Origin: VXYL01 sp965243175
GTDB taxonomy: Bacteria; Pseudomonadota; Gammaproteobacteria; Pseudomonadales; Azotimanducaceae
Assembly (NCBI GenBank): GCA_965243175.1
Contig: OZ251532.1
Span: forward strand, 3,410,001 to 3,474,000
Reading direction: 5' to 3'
Length of the DNA: 64,000 bases
How positions within the stretch are numbered: position 1 is the first letter of the stretch; every line of letters begins with the position of its first letter. Position numbers and translations under genes: made by a program. Below the pieces are notes generated by a model, which saw only the letters and a list, made by a program, of their open reading frames with translations, did not search any database and was not told the origin of the DNA. Below are positions 41,660-51,091 of this stretch, in pieces.

Positions 41660-42847
41660 CAAAGTGGCCGTTGCGCGATTCCTCGGTGGTCAGCCGCGCC
41701 ATCTCCAGGTCGCGCAGCCGCTCCAGCCCGTAGCTGCGTCGCCGTTGGCGACGGGCCGGTACGCCTCGGCGTTCAGCGGCGCGTAGTCCAGCATGGGCCG
41801 CGCCTCGATGTAGAACAGGAACAGCAGCCGGTACATGTACCGCAGCGCTTCGAGGCCGAGCGTGTGCGCGAGCGCCGCGTCCGGCCGTTCGTAGACGCGC
41901 TCCTTCGAGACTTCGCGCAGATGCCGGATGGCCTCGTTGCCAATGAGCTCGATGCTCTCCCGCAGCGCGTGCTTCAAGTCCTCGGAGACCCCGAAGGCGT
42001 GCCTGTGGCTGTTCTCGTCCAGCCCGTCCAGCAGGCTCTGCCCGCTGGCGGGCAGCAGGCTCCCGCGGTGGAGCAGCGCGGCGGTGGCCTTGAGCGTGGG
42101 TTCTTCGCGGCGGGCGAGGATCTCGTCGAGATCGAACCGCAGCGCCCGATTGTGCGCCCACTTCCCGCGTTCGAGCAGAAGCGCGGAGTCGGGGGAGAGG
42201 ACGATGATCCACCGCGGCGGCCGGCTCTGGGCGAAGACGCGCTTCGTGACGATGGCGTTCCACGTTTCGGCGAGCAGCGCCTCGGCCGGCGGCGCTTCCC
42301 CGTGGAACTGCAAGCGGTGGGGCGTGAGGGTGAGCGGGTCCTCCCCTTCGCCATCGGGATCGCAGACGCCGAGCACCAGCAGCCGCGGATTGTTCGCATT
42401 GCCGACGGTGCCGCCCACGGCGCAGAGGATCGGCACTTCGCTGCCGTCTTCGAGCAGATGGTTCGCGGGCCGGCAGGCGTAGCCGAGCGCCTGAAGCAGC
42501 CGCCGAAACCACTCGCGCTGCTTGAGGATGCGCTGGCCCGTGCTCCGCTCGTGCGCGAACTCGCGGCGGAAGCGCTGGTACTCGGGCGCGAGGGCCCGAA
42601 GTTCGGCGTAGGGTGTGCGGGCCTTGGCGGCTTCAGCCTCCTTCCGCCAGCGTTCGAGCGTGGCCTGGATGTCGCTGGCGAAGATCTCGGCCAGGTAGTG
42701 GTGGCTGTAGAACTCGTTCTCGTTGTGGACGCCGGTGAGGGTGGGCATGGCGGCATGGCGACTTGGGCTGTGACGGCGATGCTACCGCAGCCCCGCTTCG
42801 CTGGGATGGCGATGGCGGAATCGCCGCGACGGTGCGCCTTGACGGCA

Positions 42848-42996
42848 CGCAGGCCCCAGACCGACAGCGTGACGCTCCTGCGCGAGGACCGCGCTCGTTG
42901 AAGCTCGTCGTCGATGCCAGCGTCGCTGTCAAGTGGTTCACGACCGAGCAGTGGACGGAGGAATCCCGACGGCTCCTGGCCGCCGGCGTCGTTTGA
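42848..42996 (+). pseudogene. vapBC toxin-antitoxin scrap
   Basis: The antitoxin's last residues (TDSVTLLREDRAR, stop 42901) are followed by a VapC start at TTG 42898, a TTGA overlap typical of vapBC. The toxin reads LKLVVDASVAVKWFTTEQWT with the first PIN aspartate, then ends at a premature stop (42996) after 32 residues instead of about 130. The N-terminus of the antitoxin is not found in frame. A remnant of a module, adjacent to the start of the methylase pseudogene on the other strand. Confidence 0.7.
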
Positions 42997-43116
42997 CGAG
43001 AACCGTCGCTTCGCCGCCAAGACGCGGTATGATTCGCGCAACTTGTACGTGTACCGCGGCGCTGGCGAGGTCTCTGCCACGCCGGAGTGCCATGTTGCGA
43101 AGCAATGGAGTAGAGC

Positions 43117-43779
43117 ATGTTCGATAGGCGTAAGGACGCTGCGCAGAATGCGCAGACCGACCGCCCAACACCCGCGCCCGGGCGCGCAGGTGCGCCGGCG
43201 GGGGGGCTTGGCGCATCTCGCCCAGGCGCGGGTGTTGGTGCGAATCCCGGCGCGGTCGGCGCCGGGCCGGTCGGCGGCGCGGCTACCGGCCCGGTAGGCG
43301 CGAAAGCCGCCATCGGCCCGACGATCCTCGTCAAGGGCGAGTTGTCCGGCGACGAGGACGTGGTGATCGCCGGCCAGTTCGAAGGCGAGATCGACCTTCC
43401 CAACCACACCCTCACCATCGTCGAAGGCGGCCAGGTGAGGGCGAACATCCAGGCGGACAACGTCGTCGTTCAAGGGGAAGCGACCGGCGACGTGACCGGC
43501 TTCGCCAGGGTGGTCGTGGTGCGCACCGGCCACGTGCGCGGCAACATCAAGTCGCGGTCCGTGATCATCGAAGACGGCGCCGTGTTCAACGGCAGCATCG
43601 ACATGACCGGTCCCGAGGCCGAAGGCGCTGGCGCGACGCAACGCGGCGGGACCAGCGCGGCAGGCCGCTCGCGGGCGGCCGGAAGCGGTGATGCCGGGGG
43701 CGCTGGCAGGGCGGCCGGGGACGGCGCCGGCGGAGTCAAAGGAGCGCCCCAGGCGGCGCAATCCAAGCCGTCGCCCTAG
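43117..43779 (+). CDS. Bactofilin (polymer-forming cytoskeletal protein)
   Basis: 220 residues. Central bactofilin beta-helix at about 65-165 (ILVKGELSGDEDVVIAGQFE, VVVQGEATGDVTGFARVVV, GNIKSRSVIIEDGAVFNGSI). Gly/Ala/Pro-rich disordered tails on both sides (residues 1-62 and 170-220). Bactofilins self-assemble into filaments without nucleotides and position cell-wall enzymes or other machinery. The ATG at 43117 has GGAG seven bases upstream. Followed three bases later by the methyltransferase-like gene, so probably an operon. Confidence 0.92.
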   Translation: MFDRRKDAAQNAQTDRPTPAPGRAGAPAGGLGASRPGAGVGANPGAVGAGPVGGAATGPVGAKAAIGPTILVKGELSGDEDVVIAGQFEGEIDLPNHTLTIVEGGQVRANIQADNVVVQGEATGDVTGFARVVVVRTGHVRGNIKSRSVIIEDGAVFNGSIDMTGPEAEGAGATQRGGTSAAGRSRAAGSGDAGGAGRAAGDGAGGVKGAPQAAQSKPSP

Positions 43780-43782
43780 GCG

Positions 43783-44406
43783 GTGAATCTCTCGCTGCGC
43801 ACTCGCTCGGCGGTCGCCGGGGAGCAAGCGAAAGGCCAGAGCCAAATCGTGCCGCAGCTGCTGCCGGCGCTCTTCGAGGACTTGGAGGTGCGCGGCTGTC
43901 TGACCGTGCTGGACGTCGGCGTGGCGCACCCGGACAGCGTGCGCTTCTTCAGCAGCTACCGCTGCCGCCTGCACTTCGCCGACCTGTACGGCGAGACCGG
44001 CTTCGAGCGACGCCACCAGACGCGCCGACTCCCCAACGAGACCCTGTTCGAGCGCATCTTCGAGTTCCCGCGGGATTCCAAATTCGACGTCTGCTTCTTC
44101 TGGGACTTCCTCAACTATCTCCAGGATCCGCTCATGCGCGACTTCGCCAGGACGTTGCGCAACCACATCCACGACGGCACCCGCGCCCACGCCTTCGCCG
44201 CGTTCTCCAACGCCCTCCCGTTCACCGGCCTGCGCTACGGCCTCTCGCAGGTGGACTGCCTCTCCGTGACGCCGAACCCGGAGCCAGTGCCCCATCCGCA
44301 CACCCGCAAGGCGATCGGCCAGGCAATGTGGCCATTCTCCGTCCGCCGCGCCGCCCTGCTCGAGGAGAACCGCCAGGAACTGCTGATGGACGTCCGCCGC
44401 ATCTGA
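43783..44406 (+). CDS. SAM-methyltransferase-like protein
   Basis: 207 residues from GTG 43783, three bases after the bactofilin stop. LTVLDVGVAHPDSVRFFSSY resembles motif I of class I methyltransferases, and FDVCFFWDFLNYLQDP motif IV. The usual GxGxG is weak (DVGVAHPD), so it may not bind S-adenosylmethionine. Function unknown. Operon with bactofilin is likely from spacing. Confidence 0.6.
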   Translation: MNLSLRTRSAVAGEQAKGQSQIVPQLLPALFEDLEVRGCLTVLDVGVAHPDSVRFFSSYRCRLHFADLYGETGFERRHQTRRLPNETLFERIFEFPRDSKFDVCFFWDFLNYLQDPLMRDFARTLRNHIHDGTRAHAFAAFSNALPFTGLRYGLSQVDCLSVTPNPEPVPHPHTRKAIGQAMWPFSVRRAALLEENRQELLMDVRRI

Positions 44407-44792
44407 CATCTGGCGGATCGCCGCGCCTTGGCGCGGACTCCGACGAATCGGCTGCAACGCTTCCGCGCAGAGGTGCCGTGTGCCCTCTCGCGGCTCTTGG
44501 GGCGCGGACTTGGCGACCTTCGATTCCGCTGGTGGCTTGTAGGCCTGCGCCACTGGGCACGAATGGACGATTTCCTACGTCCCACGCAGACATCTGCCGT
44601 TTCTTCGCCCCCGGTACACGCCGCAGAATGTCGCCTTCGTTTGGCAACAAGGCGCAGACGCGAACGGTGCCGCAGTGCTCTACTTCCCCACACCGCCTGC
44701 GCAGCCCTGCGCGTCGGTCGCCAGCGCCTGTGCTAGATTCGCCGGCGCAGCCGAGGTCTCCGCCCTCGGCGAGGCCCTCGAGGAGTGGAACC
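44407..44792. other. Intergenic region with possible Uma2 promoter
   Basis: No gene found on either strand. A -10-like TGCTAGATT at about 44728-44736 lies 60 bases ahead of the Uma2 ATG, without a clear -35. The ribosome binding site AGGAG at 44781 fixes the Uma2 start. Confidence 0.4.
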
Positions 44793-45776
44793 ATGACCGA
44801 AGCGATGCGCGACTCCTTCCGTTCGACTGGTGCGTTGGCGTCGGCCCGGGCGGTGAACGGCGCCAGCCTGCGCTGGACGCCCGGCCCGGACGAACTGCGT
44901 CTGCCCTCGAGTGAGGAAGAGCCGGTGCCCCAGAACACGCACCAGATGGTTGCCATCACGGATGGCTTCAGCGGCCTGCGCCTGTGCTGGCGCGGGCGGC
45001 GCGACGTGTTCGTGGGTGCGGACCAGTTCATCTACTGGGACCCTGCCTACGACGGGCGGAAGAACTCCGGCGAGCCGCCGATGGCCCCGGACGTCTACGT
45101 ATCGTTCGACGTGGCGAACCGGCATCGCAGCTCGTATGTGGTGTGGGAAGAAGGCAAGCCGCCAGACTTCGTGTTGGAGGTGGTGTCGCCGTCGAGTCGG
45201 CGGCGGGACAAGGAGGAGAAGAAGGACGCCTACGCGAAGATGGGCGTGCCGGAGTTCTTCATCTACGACCCGGAGGACAAATCGGGACCGACGTTGTCTG
45301 GGTTCGAGCTTCGCGCCGGCCACTACCGGCCGCTGCCGCAGGAGACCTTCGCCGACGGCGTGGCGGGGGTCCGCAGCAAGGTGCTGGGGCTGTGCCTGTG
45401 CATCAAGCCCACCGGCACGGAGCCGCTGGACGGGTCCCTGTGCTGGTACGACCCGGAGCGGGGCGAGTTTCTGCCGACGCTCCACGAGTCCGAAGCGAAG
45501 GCGGAGGAATCCGAAGCGAAGGCGGAGGAATCCGAAGCGAGGGCTGTGGCGTCCGATGCGAAAGCTGCGGAATCCGAAGCGAAGGCTGCGGCGTCCGATG
45601 CGAAAGCTGCGGAATCCGAAGCGAGGGCTGCGGCGTCCGAAGCAAAGGCGGAAGAATCCGAAGCGAGGGCTGCGGCGTCCGAGGCAAAGGCGGAGGAATC
45701 CGAAGCGAGGGCTGCGGCGTCCGAGGCAAAGATGGCGGAGCTGGAGGCGCTGATCGAGAAGATGCGGCGCGACTGA
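44793..45776 (+). CDS. Uma2 family protein with a 12-heptad coiled-coil tail
   Basis: 327 residues. Uma2 domain (about 45-215) with the nuclease-type residues Asp in APDVYVSFDV, Asp/Glu in PPDFVLEVVSPS and Lys in EEKKDAYAKMGV. From residue 233 the protein consists of 12 near-perfect heptads of the type SEAKAEE/SEARAAA, ending LEALIEKMRRD, a strongly predicted coiled coil or single alpha-helix. Start at ATG 44793 with AGGAG eight bases upstream. Uma2 proteins are PD-(D/E)XK-fold and of unknown role. Not closely similar to the Uma2 protein at 13099 outside the core. The tandem DNA repeat is prone to copy-number change. Confidence 0.88.
   Translation: MTEAMRDSFRSTGALASARAVNGASLRWTPGPDELRLPSSEEEPVPQNTHQMVAITDGFSGLRLCWRGRRDVFVGADQFIYWDPAYDGRKNSGEPPMAPDVYVSFDVANRHRSSYVVWEEGKPPDFVLEVVSPSSRRRDKEEKKDAYAKMGVPEFFIYDPEDKSGPTLSGFELRAGHYRPLPQETFADGVAGVRSKVLGLCLCIKPTGTEPLDGSLCWYDPERGEFLPTLHESEAKAEESEAKAEESEARAVASDAKAAESEAKAAASDAKAAESEARAAASEAKAEESEARAAASEAKAEESEARAAASEAKMAELEALIEKMRRD
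45489..45740 (+). repeat. 21-base tandem repeat, 12 units, in a Uma2 gene
   Basis: Twelve units of 21 bases, each encoding a seven-residue heptad (consensus SEAKAxE / SEARAxA). Adjacent units differ by only a few bases, while units two apart are often identical, suggesting recent 42-base expansion steps. Confidence 0.95.
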
Positions 45777-45885
45777 TCGCCGCTCGGCGCCGAGGTCGCG
45801 CCAGACCTTGCTCGCCGATGGTGTTGCTACTAGGGCCACGCCGGCAGCGCCTGCCTCGCACGGCTTGTGTCCCCATCGTGCTGCG

Positions 45886-48117
45886 CTAACTCGCGCCGCC
45901 GTTTCTCGCTGCCGGGGCGCCTGCGCCGTTCTCCTCCGTCGAGGAGCTTGCGTCCTCCGGCGCTGTCGCGAGGGGCAGACGGACCAGGATGGCGACGCCG
46001 GAGCTGTCCGGCAGATTGGCGGCGTGGACGCTGCCGCCGTGCTGCTCGGCGATCACGCGCACGACGTAGAGGCCGAGGCCGAAGTGCAGGTTGTTCTCCG
46101 GTTCGCGGCGGGAGACCATCGACTGGAACAGCAGTTCCGGCGCCTCCGTGGGCAGCGTGGAGCCGCGGTTGGCGACGACCACGTGGACGTCGCCCCGGCG
46201 CACGTCCAACTGCACCTTGATCGGGCTGTTGGCGCGATGGAAGTCCACCGCGTTGTCGATGAGCTTGTCGAGCATCTGCTCGATTCGGTAGTCGGCGGCG
46301 TGGACATGCACCGGCCCTGGCACCCCTCGGAAGACGAACCGTCGGCCGGGATGGCTGGCTTGGCAGTTGCCGACGTAGCTCTCGATCAGCGCTTGGATGT
46401 CCAGCGCTTCGAGGTCCTCGGAGGCCAGCGAGTCTTCCAAGCTGGCGGCGTCCGCCAGGTTCTGCACGATGGCGCCGATGCGCAGCACGCCGCGCTTGGC
46501 GCTGTCGAGATACTTGCTGTCGCGCACTTCCTCGAACTCCTGCGCCAGATGCTCCAAGGACGTGTTCAGCGTGTTCAGCGGATTGTTGATTTCGTGGCGC
46601 AGCGTGCGCGGCATCCTCCTCAGGAACGTATTGTGCTGGTTCAGGCGGTTCAGCATCGTGGAGACGCTGCGCGCGAGATCGCCGACTTCGTCGCCAGCGT
46701 CGATGCCGCTCTTGAGCGCGGTCGCTTGCAGGCGTCCGTAGTCGTCCGTGGCGGCCACGGTCTCGCGGCGCAGGCTGCGGATGCGCCAGGCCAGGCGACC
46801 GGCGAACGCCACCAGGCACAGCGGCATGACGAAGAAGCTGGCGATGGTGACCAGCGCGACGCGGCTGATCGCTTCGCGCTGGAAGAACAGGATGTCGTCG
46901 ATGTTCTGTTCCACGGCGACCATGCCGAGCACGCCGCCGGTGGTGGAGCGCACCGGATGGCCGGCGATGATCGTCTCCACGTCGCCGACCTGGCGCGGTG
47001 CCGCGATCGGCTCGCCGGCCAAGGCCGTGGCGACGATTTCCCGGCGCACGTCCTCGGCCGTGGTGTCGATGGCGGTCGCGCCGAAGAGGCTGTCCCAGAA
47101 CGTCGATCGGGCCGTCGTCAGTGCCTCCTGCAGCGCGGCCAGCCAGCCGAGGGCCCGCGCCTGCCAATCCTGCCCGGCACGGTCCGCGGTGCGAACGCCG
47201 CCGATCTCGGCGCGGATGCGCCCCTCGGCGTCGATGACGACGATGTGCATGTCCGAATAGCCGAGCGCTTGCAGGTGGTTGAGCAGGTCCGGCGAGCGGT
47301 ACGCGGCGAGACTGCTCGCCTGGGTGTTGGTGCTGGCGCGGATGGCGCGGCTCTGCGCGTCGTCGACGTCCACGAACGAGATGCCGAAGAATTGCCGCGA
47401 GCCGAGCAGCGAGAACGGCATCGCCAGTTCGACAGCGTAGCCGTCCGGCGTCTCCCGCACCACGCCGCGCAGCGAACGTTCCGGCAGCCCCACCGCTGCG
47501 AAGCGCCACTCTTCGTCCATGTGGTAGGCGGTCGCGCTGCCAGCTTCGGACAGCGTGACGACGATGCGCCCGTCGTCGCCGTTCGGGGCGATGTAGGCGA
47601 TGCGCAGCTGATCGGCGTTGTCGAGGCGCAGCACTTCCGGGTCGCGGAAGACGCGGGCGTCGTCGGTGATTTCGAGATAGGCGAACAAGCGGGCGCCGGC
47701 GGTGCCGAGGCTGAGCGCGAAACTGCCGTCGCTGCCCGCGGCGCCGAACTGGGTCGGCTGCGCCGCCGCGCCCCAGTCCGCGGCGGTGCCGTCGAGTTGC
47801 GGCCTCGCGTCGCCTTGGAAAGGGCGCGCCAGAAGCATCGGGTCGTCCGCGCCCTCGGCCGCCAACTCGCCGGCCGCCAGCGAGCCGATGTCCACCGGCA
47901 GGTCGGCGAACAGGTCGTCGCCGCCGCTGAACGAGATGGCGATGCTCTCGGCGATCAGCCGTTGCTGGTTGGACTGCATCTGCACCGAGAGGCGCGCCAT
48001 TTCGTCGAGCATCAGAAACGACACCCAGGGCACGAACAGCGCCAGCGGCACGCCGAGCAGCAAGAGCTTCATGCCCAGCCGAGGCTTGCCGAAGAGGGTG
48101 GACAGACGCATCGCCAT
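45886..48117 (-). CDS. Sensor histidine kinase, proteobacterial dedicated sortase (pds) type
   Basis: 743 residues. First membrane helix about 15-40, a periplasmic region with a CBM9-like beta-sandwich (LDGTAADWGAAAQPTQF ... DGYAVELAMPFSLLG, about 105-265), a second sensory region, a second helix near 440-460, HAMP-like linker and kinase core. The phosphoacceptor is His508 (TLRHEINNPLNTL), with N box KLIDNAVDF and G box FGLGLYVV. The architecture matches the marine/proteobacterial dedicated sortase histidine kinase (TIGR03785). Its cognate regulator is encoded next, 115 bases upstream. No sortase or LPXTG-like target is visible in the window. The stimulus is unknown. Confidence 0.82.
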   Translation of the reverse strand: MAMRLSTLFGKPRLGMKLLLLGVPLALFVPWVSFLMLDEMARLSVQMQSNQQRLIAESIAISFSGGDDLFADLPVDIGSLAAGELAAEGADDPMLLARPFQGDARPQLDGTAADWGAAAQPTQFGAAGSDGSFALSLGTAGARLFAYLEITDDARVFRDPEVLRLDNADQLRIAYIAPNGDDGRIVVTLSEAGSATAYHMDEEWRFAAVGLPERSLRGVVRETPDGYAVELAMPFSLLGSRQFFGISFVDVDDAQSRAIRASTNTQASSLAAYRSPDLLNHLQALGYSDMHIVVIDAEGRIRAEIGGVRTADRAGQDWQARALGWLAALQEALTTARSTFWDSLFGATAIDTTAEDVRREIVATALAGEPIAAPRQVGDVETIIAGHPVRSTTGGVLGMVAVEQNIDDILFFQREAISRVALVTIASFFVMPLCLVAFAGRLAWRIRSLRRETVAATDDYGRLQATALKSGIDAGDEVGDLARSVSTMLNRLNQHNTFLRRMPRTLRHEINNPLNTLNTSLEHLAQEFEEVRDSKYLDSAKRGVLRIGAIVQNLADAASLEDSLASEDLEALDIQALIESYVGNCQASHPGRRFVFRGVPGPVHVHAADYRIEQMLDKLIDNAVDFHRANSPIKVQLDVRRGDVHVVVANRGSTLPTEAPELLFQSMVSRREPENNLHFGLGLYVVRVIAEQHGGSVHAANLPDSSGVAILVRLPLATAPEDASSSTEENGAGAPAARNGGAS

Positions 48118-48232
48118 CTCGCTTAAGCCCTCCTGCTCAAGGGCGCGAAGTCAAGCGGGCAGGGCGGCCTTGGTGAGCGCATCGAATCCGCGCATGTGCC
48201 GTGCCGAGAGCATGTTCGGCTAGCCGCCCGGT

Positions 48233-48925
48233 TCACGTCCAACGATAGCCGAAGCCGTATTCGCTCTTGATGCTGGCGAAGTCGGCATCGGCGCGTTCGA
48301 ACTTCTTGCGGATGTTGCGCATGTGCGTGTTGATCGTGTTGTTGGTGACGAGCGATTGCAGCGTGGCGTTCATCAAGGTCTCGTAGCTCACCGCGTGGCC
48401 GGGTGCCCGCACGAGCTTGGCGAGCATTCGGAACTCGGTGCCGGAGAGGTCGATGCGCTGGCCCTTCCAGCTCGCCAGCAGCGCGTCCTGGTCGAGTGTG
48501 AGATCGCCGACCTGCTTCGCCTTGCCGCGCCCTTCGCCGGTGTTGGCGCGCACCTCGTTGATGCGCAGCAGCGAAGAGATGCGTTCCGCCAGATAGTCGA
48601 GCGAGATGGGCTTCGACTGGTAGTCCCACGCGCCCAGGCGCAGGCCGGAGATCTTGTCCACCTCGCGGATGCGCTCGGTGAGGAAGATCACCGGCAGCGT
48701 CGGATTGCGCGCCAGCAGTTCCCGGCACAGCTGGAAGCCGGCGTCCATTTCGTCGCCGAGGATGATGTCGAGAATCGCCAGATCCGGCATCCGCCCGTCG
48801 AAGCCGCTGAGCGCCTCCTGGCGGCTCCCGTACGCTGCCACCTCGTAGCCCTTGGCCACGATGGCGTCGCGGTAGTTGGAACGCTGGTCTGCGTCGTCCT
48901 CGACGATGGCGATGAGTTTCGGCAT
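48233..48925 (-). CDS. Response regulator, OmpR/PhoB-like, pds type
   Basis: 230 residues. Receiver domain with phospho-acceptor Asp53 (LAILDIILGDEMD), Thr in IFLTERI and Lys in YQSKPISLD. C-terminal winged helix (SGTEFRMLAKLVRAPGHAVS, then INTHMRNIRKKFERADADF). Pairs with the kinase immediately downstream (TIGR03787-like). Divergent from ffh across 83 bases, so the spacer holds both promoters. Confidence 0.88.
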   Translation of the reverse strand: MPKLIAIVEDDADQRSNYRDAIVAKGYEVAAYGSRQEALSGFDGRMPDLAILDIILGDEMDAGFQLCRELLARNPTLPVIFLTERIREVDKISGLRLGAWDYQSKPISLDYLAERISSLLRINEVRANTGEGRGKAKQVGDLTLDQDALLASWKGQRIDLSGTEFRMLAKLVRAPGHAVSYETLMNATLQSLVTNNTINTHMRNIRKKFERADADFASIKSEYGFGYRWT

Positions 48926-48974
48926 GGCTTGATTGTAGCGAGCCTTGCGCGCCCGCGTATCGGGCGCCGTTCGC

Positions 48975-48980
48975 TACAAT
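48975..48980 (+). promoter_or_regulatory. -10 element of ffh
   Basis: TACAAT preceded by CGC, 28 bases before the ffh ATG. No convincing -35 at 16-18 bases, so this is a partial call. Confidence 0.4.
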
Positions 48981-49008
48981 CCGCGCCCGCTCCCAAGATC
49001 GAAGAACC

Positions 49009-50382
<1,374 letters not shown>

Positions 50383-50422
50383 CCATTGCTGGCCCGATCT
50401 CTTCCATTCGGTGCGCGCCCAC

Positions 50423-50460
50423 GCCGAAGACCAAGGGCTTCTTTGGCTATCCTTTTTTTT
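50423..50460 (+). terminator. Intrinsic terminator of ffh
   Basis: An eight-base-pair stem (GCCGAAGA pairing with TCTTTGGC, one G-T) with a nine-base loop at 50423-50447, followed after five bases by eight T residues at 50453-50460. It lies 40 bases after the ffh stop. Confidence 0.7.
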
Positions 50461-50529
50461 CAACTTGGCCGTTGTTTTGCACCGTGAATTGATGAACAAT
50501 GCGCACATTGCAACCAGAAGGAGCCTTCA

Positions 50530-50907
50530 ATGCGAATTCGTACCTTGCTCCAAGGCACGGCCGTTTTCCTGTTGGCGCTTGTGCCGCTCGCGGCGCCCCA
50601 GGCGACCACGCAAGCGTTCGTGGCCAAGGTCACGCGCACCATGACCACGGCCGATGGCAGTTTCGGCGGCTGCATGGTGCAGCTCGACAAGTCCCCTCGG
50701 GACGAGGGCTTGGAGTGTCCGGAACAACCTTGGGTGACGTTCAGCTGCAGCGGCCCGCACGCCCAGTCCAGAGCCGACGCGCTGCGCATGCTGGATTCGG
50801 CGCAGCTGGCTTTCGTTACTGGTCGATCGGTGCGCGTTTGGGTAGACGACGCCCGCAAGCACAACGACTTCTGTTTCGTCAACCGCATCGACGTACTCGC
50901 CCAGTAG
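50530..50907 (+). CDS. Small exported protein of unknown function
   Basis: 125 residues with a signal peptide (RIRTLLQGTAVFLLALVPLA, cleavage near AAPQA about residue 24). Mature part about 100 residues with four cysteines (GGCMVQLD, GLECPEQ, FSCSGP, DFCFVNRID) that could form two disulfides. No family recognised. ATG 50530 preceded by AAGGAG nine bases upstream. Stands alone between ffh and the helicase gene. Confidence 0.7.
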   Translation: MRIRTLLQGTAVFLLALVPLAAPQATTQAFVAKVTRTMTTADGSFGGCMVQLDKSPRDEGLECPEQPWVTFSCSGPHAQSRADALRMLDSAQLAFVTGRSVRVWVDDARKHNDFCFVNRIDVLAQ

Positions 50908-51091
50908 GCGTTCCTCCGGCTCGGCCAAGTCCGAGCCAGTGGCCGCCGCGACCGACAAGGGGCGACAGCCACAGAGCTCGACTGGCGGCGCCATGCCGCC
51001 GGTTCGCTCGTGACCGTCTGGTCAGCGGGCGGCTGCATGGCTCGACCTTCGAGCTGTCGCGATCCCGCCCCATCCATTCGCGTTGCCGCGC

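Larger units (their letters stand above)
40401..42748 (-). pseudogene. Type IIG/Eco57I-like adenine methylase gene, frameshifted and truncated
   Basis: The N-terminal part (42748 leftward to about 41755; MPTLTGVHNENEFYSHHYLA, then IIVLSPDSALLLERGKWAHN) is intact. Near 41750 a frameshift moves YGLERLRDLEMARLTTEES to another frame, and near 41650 a second shift follows a palindromic insertion. The C-terminal frame (41662 leftward) carries motif I VCEPAMGSAAFLNEAVNQL and VFGVDLNPVALELAEVSLWL. It ends before the catalytic NPPY motif, with an ISAs1 scrap beyond. The family is large class I N6-adenine methylase/restriction proteins, including PglX/DISARM-like and Eco57I-like enzymes. Non-functional as it stands, unless the frameshifts are sequencing errors; the 3' loss would remain. 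Confidence 0.85.

Noticed and set aside
40439..42901. 820-codon plus-strand open frame across the methylase region
   Set aside because: Antisense shadow of the methylase pseudogene with Arg/Ala/Val-biased composition. Only its last 17 codons (VapB tail) are meaningful.
45489..45740. Possible CRISPR array
   Set aside because: The 21-base units are contiguous, without spacers, and encode heptads in frame inside a Uma2 gene.
45808..48126. 772-codon plus-strand open frame opposite the sensor kinase
   Set aside because: Shadow of the kinase gene, which has all kinase motifs on the minus strand.
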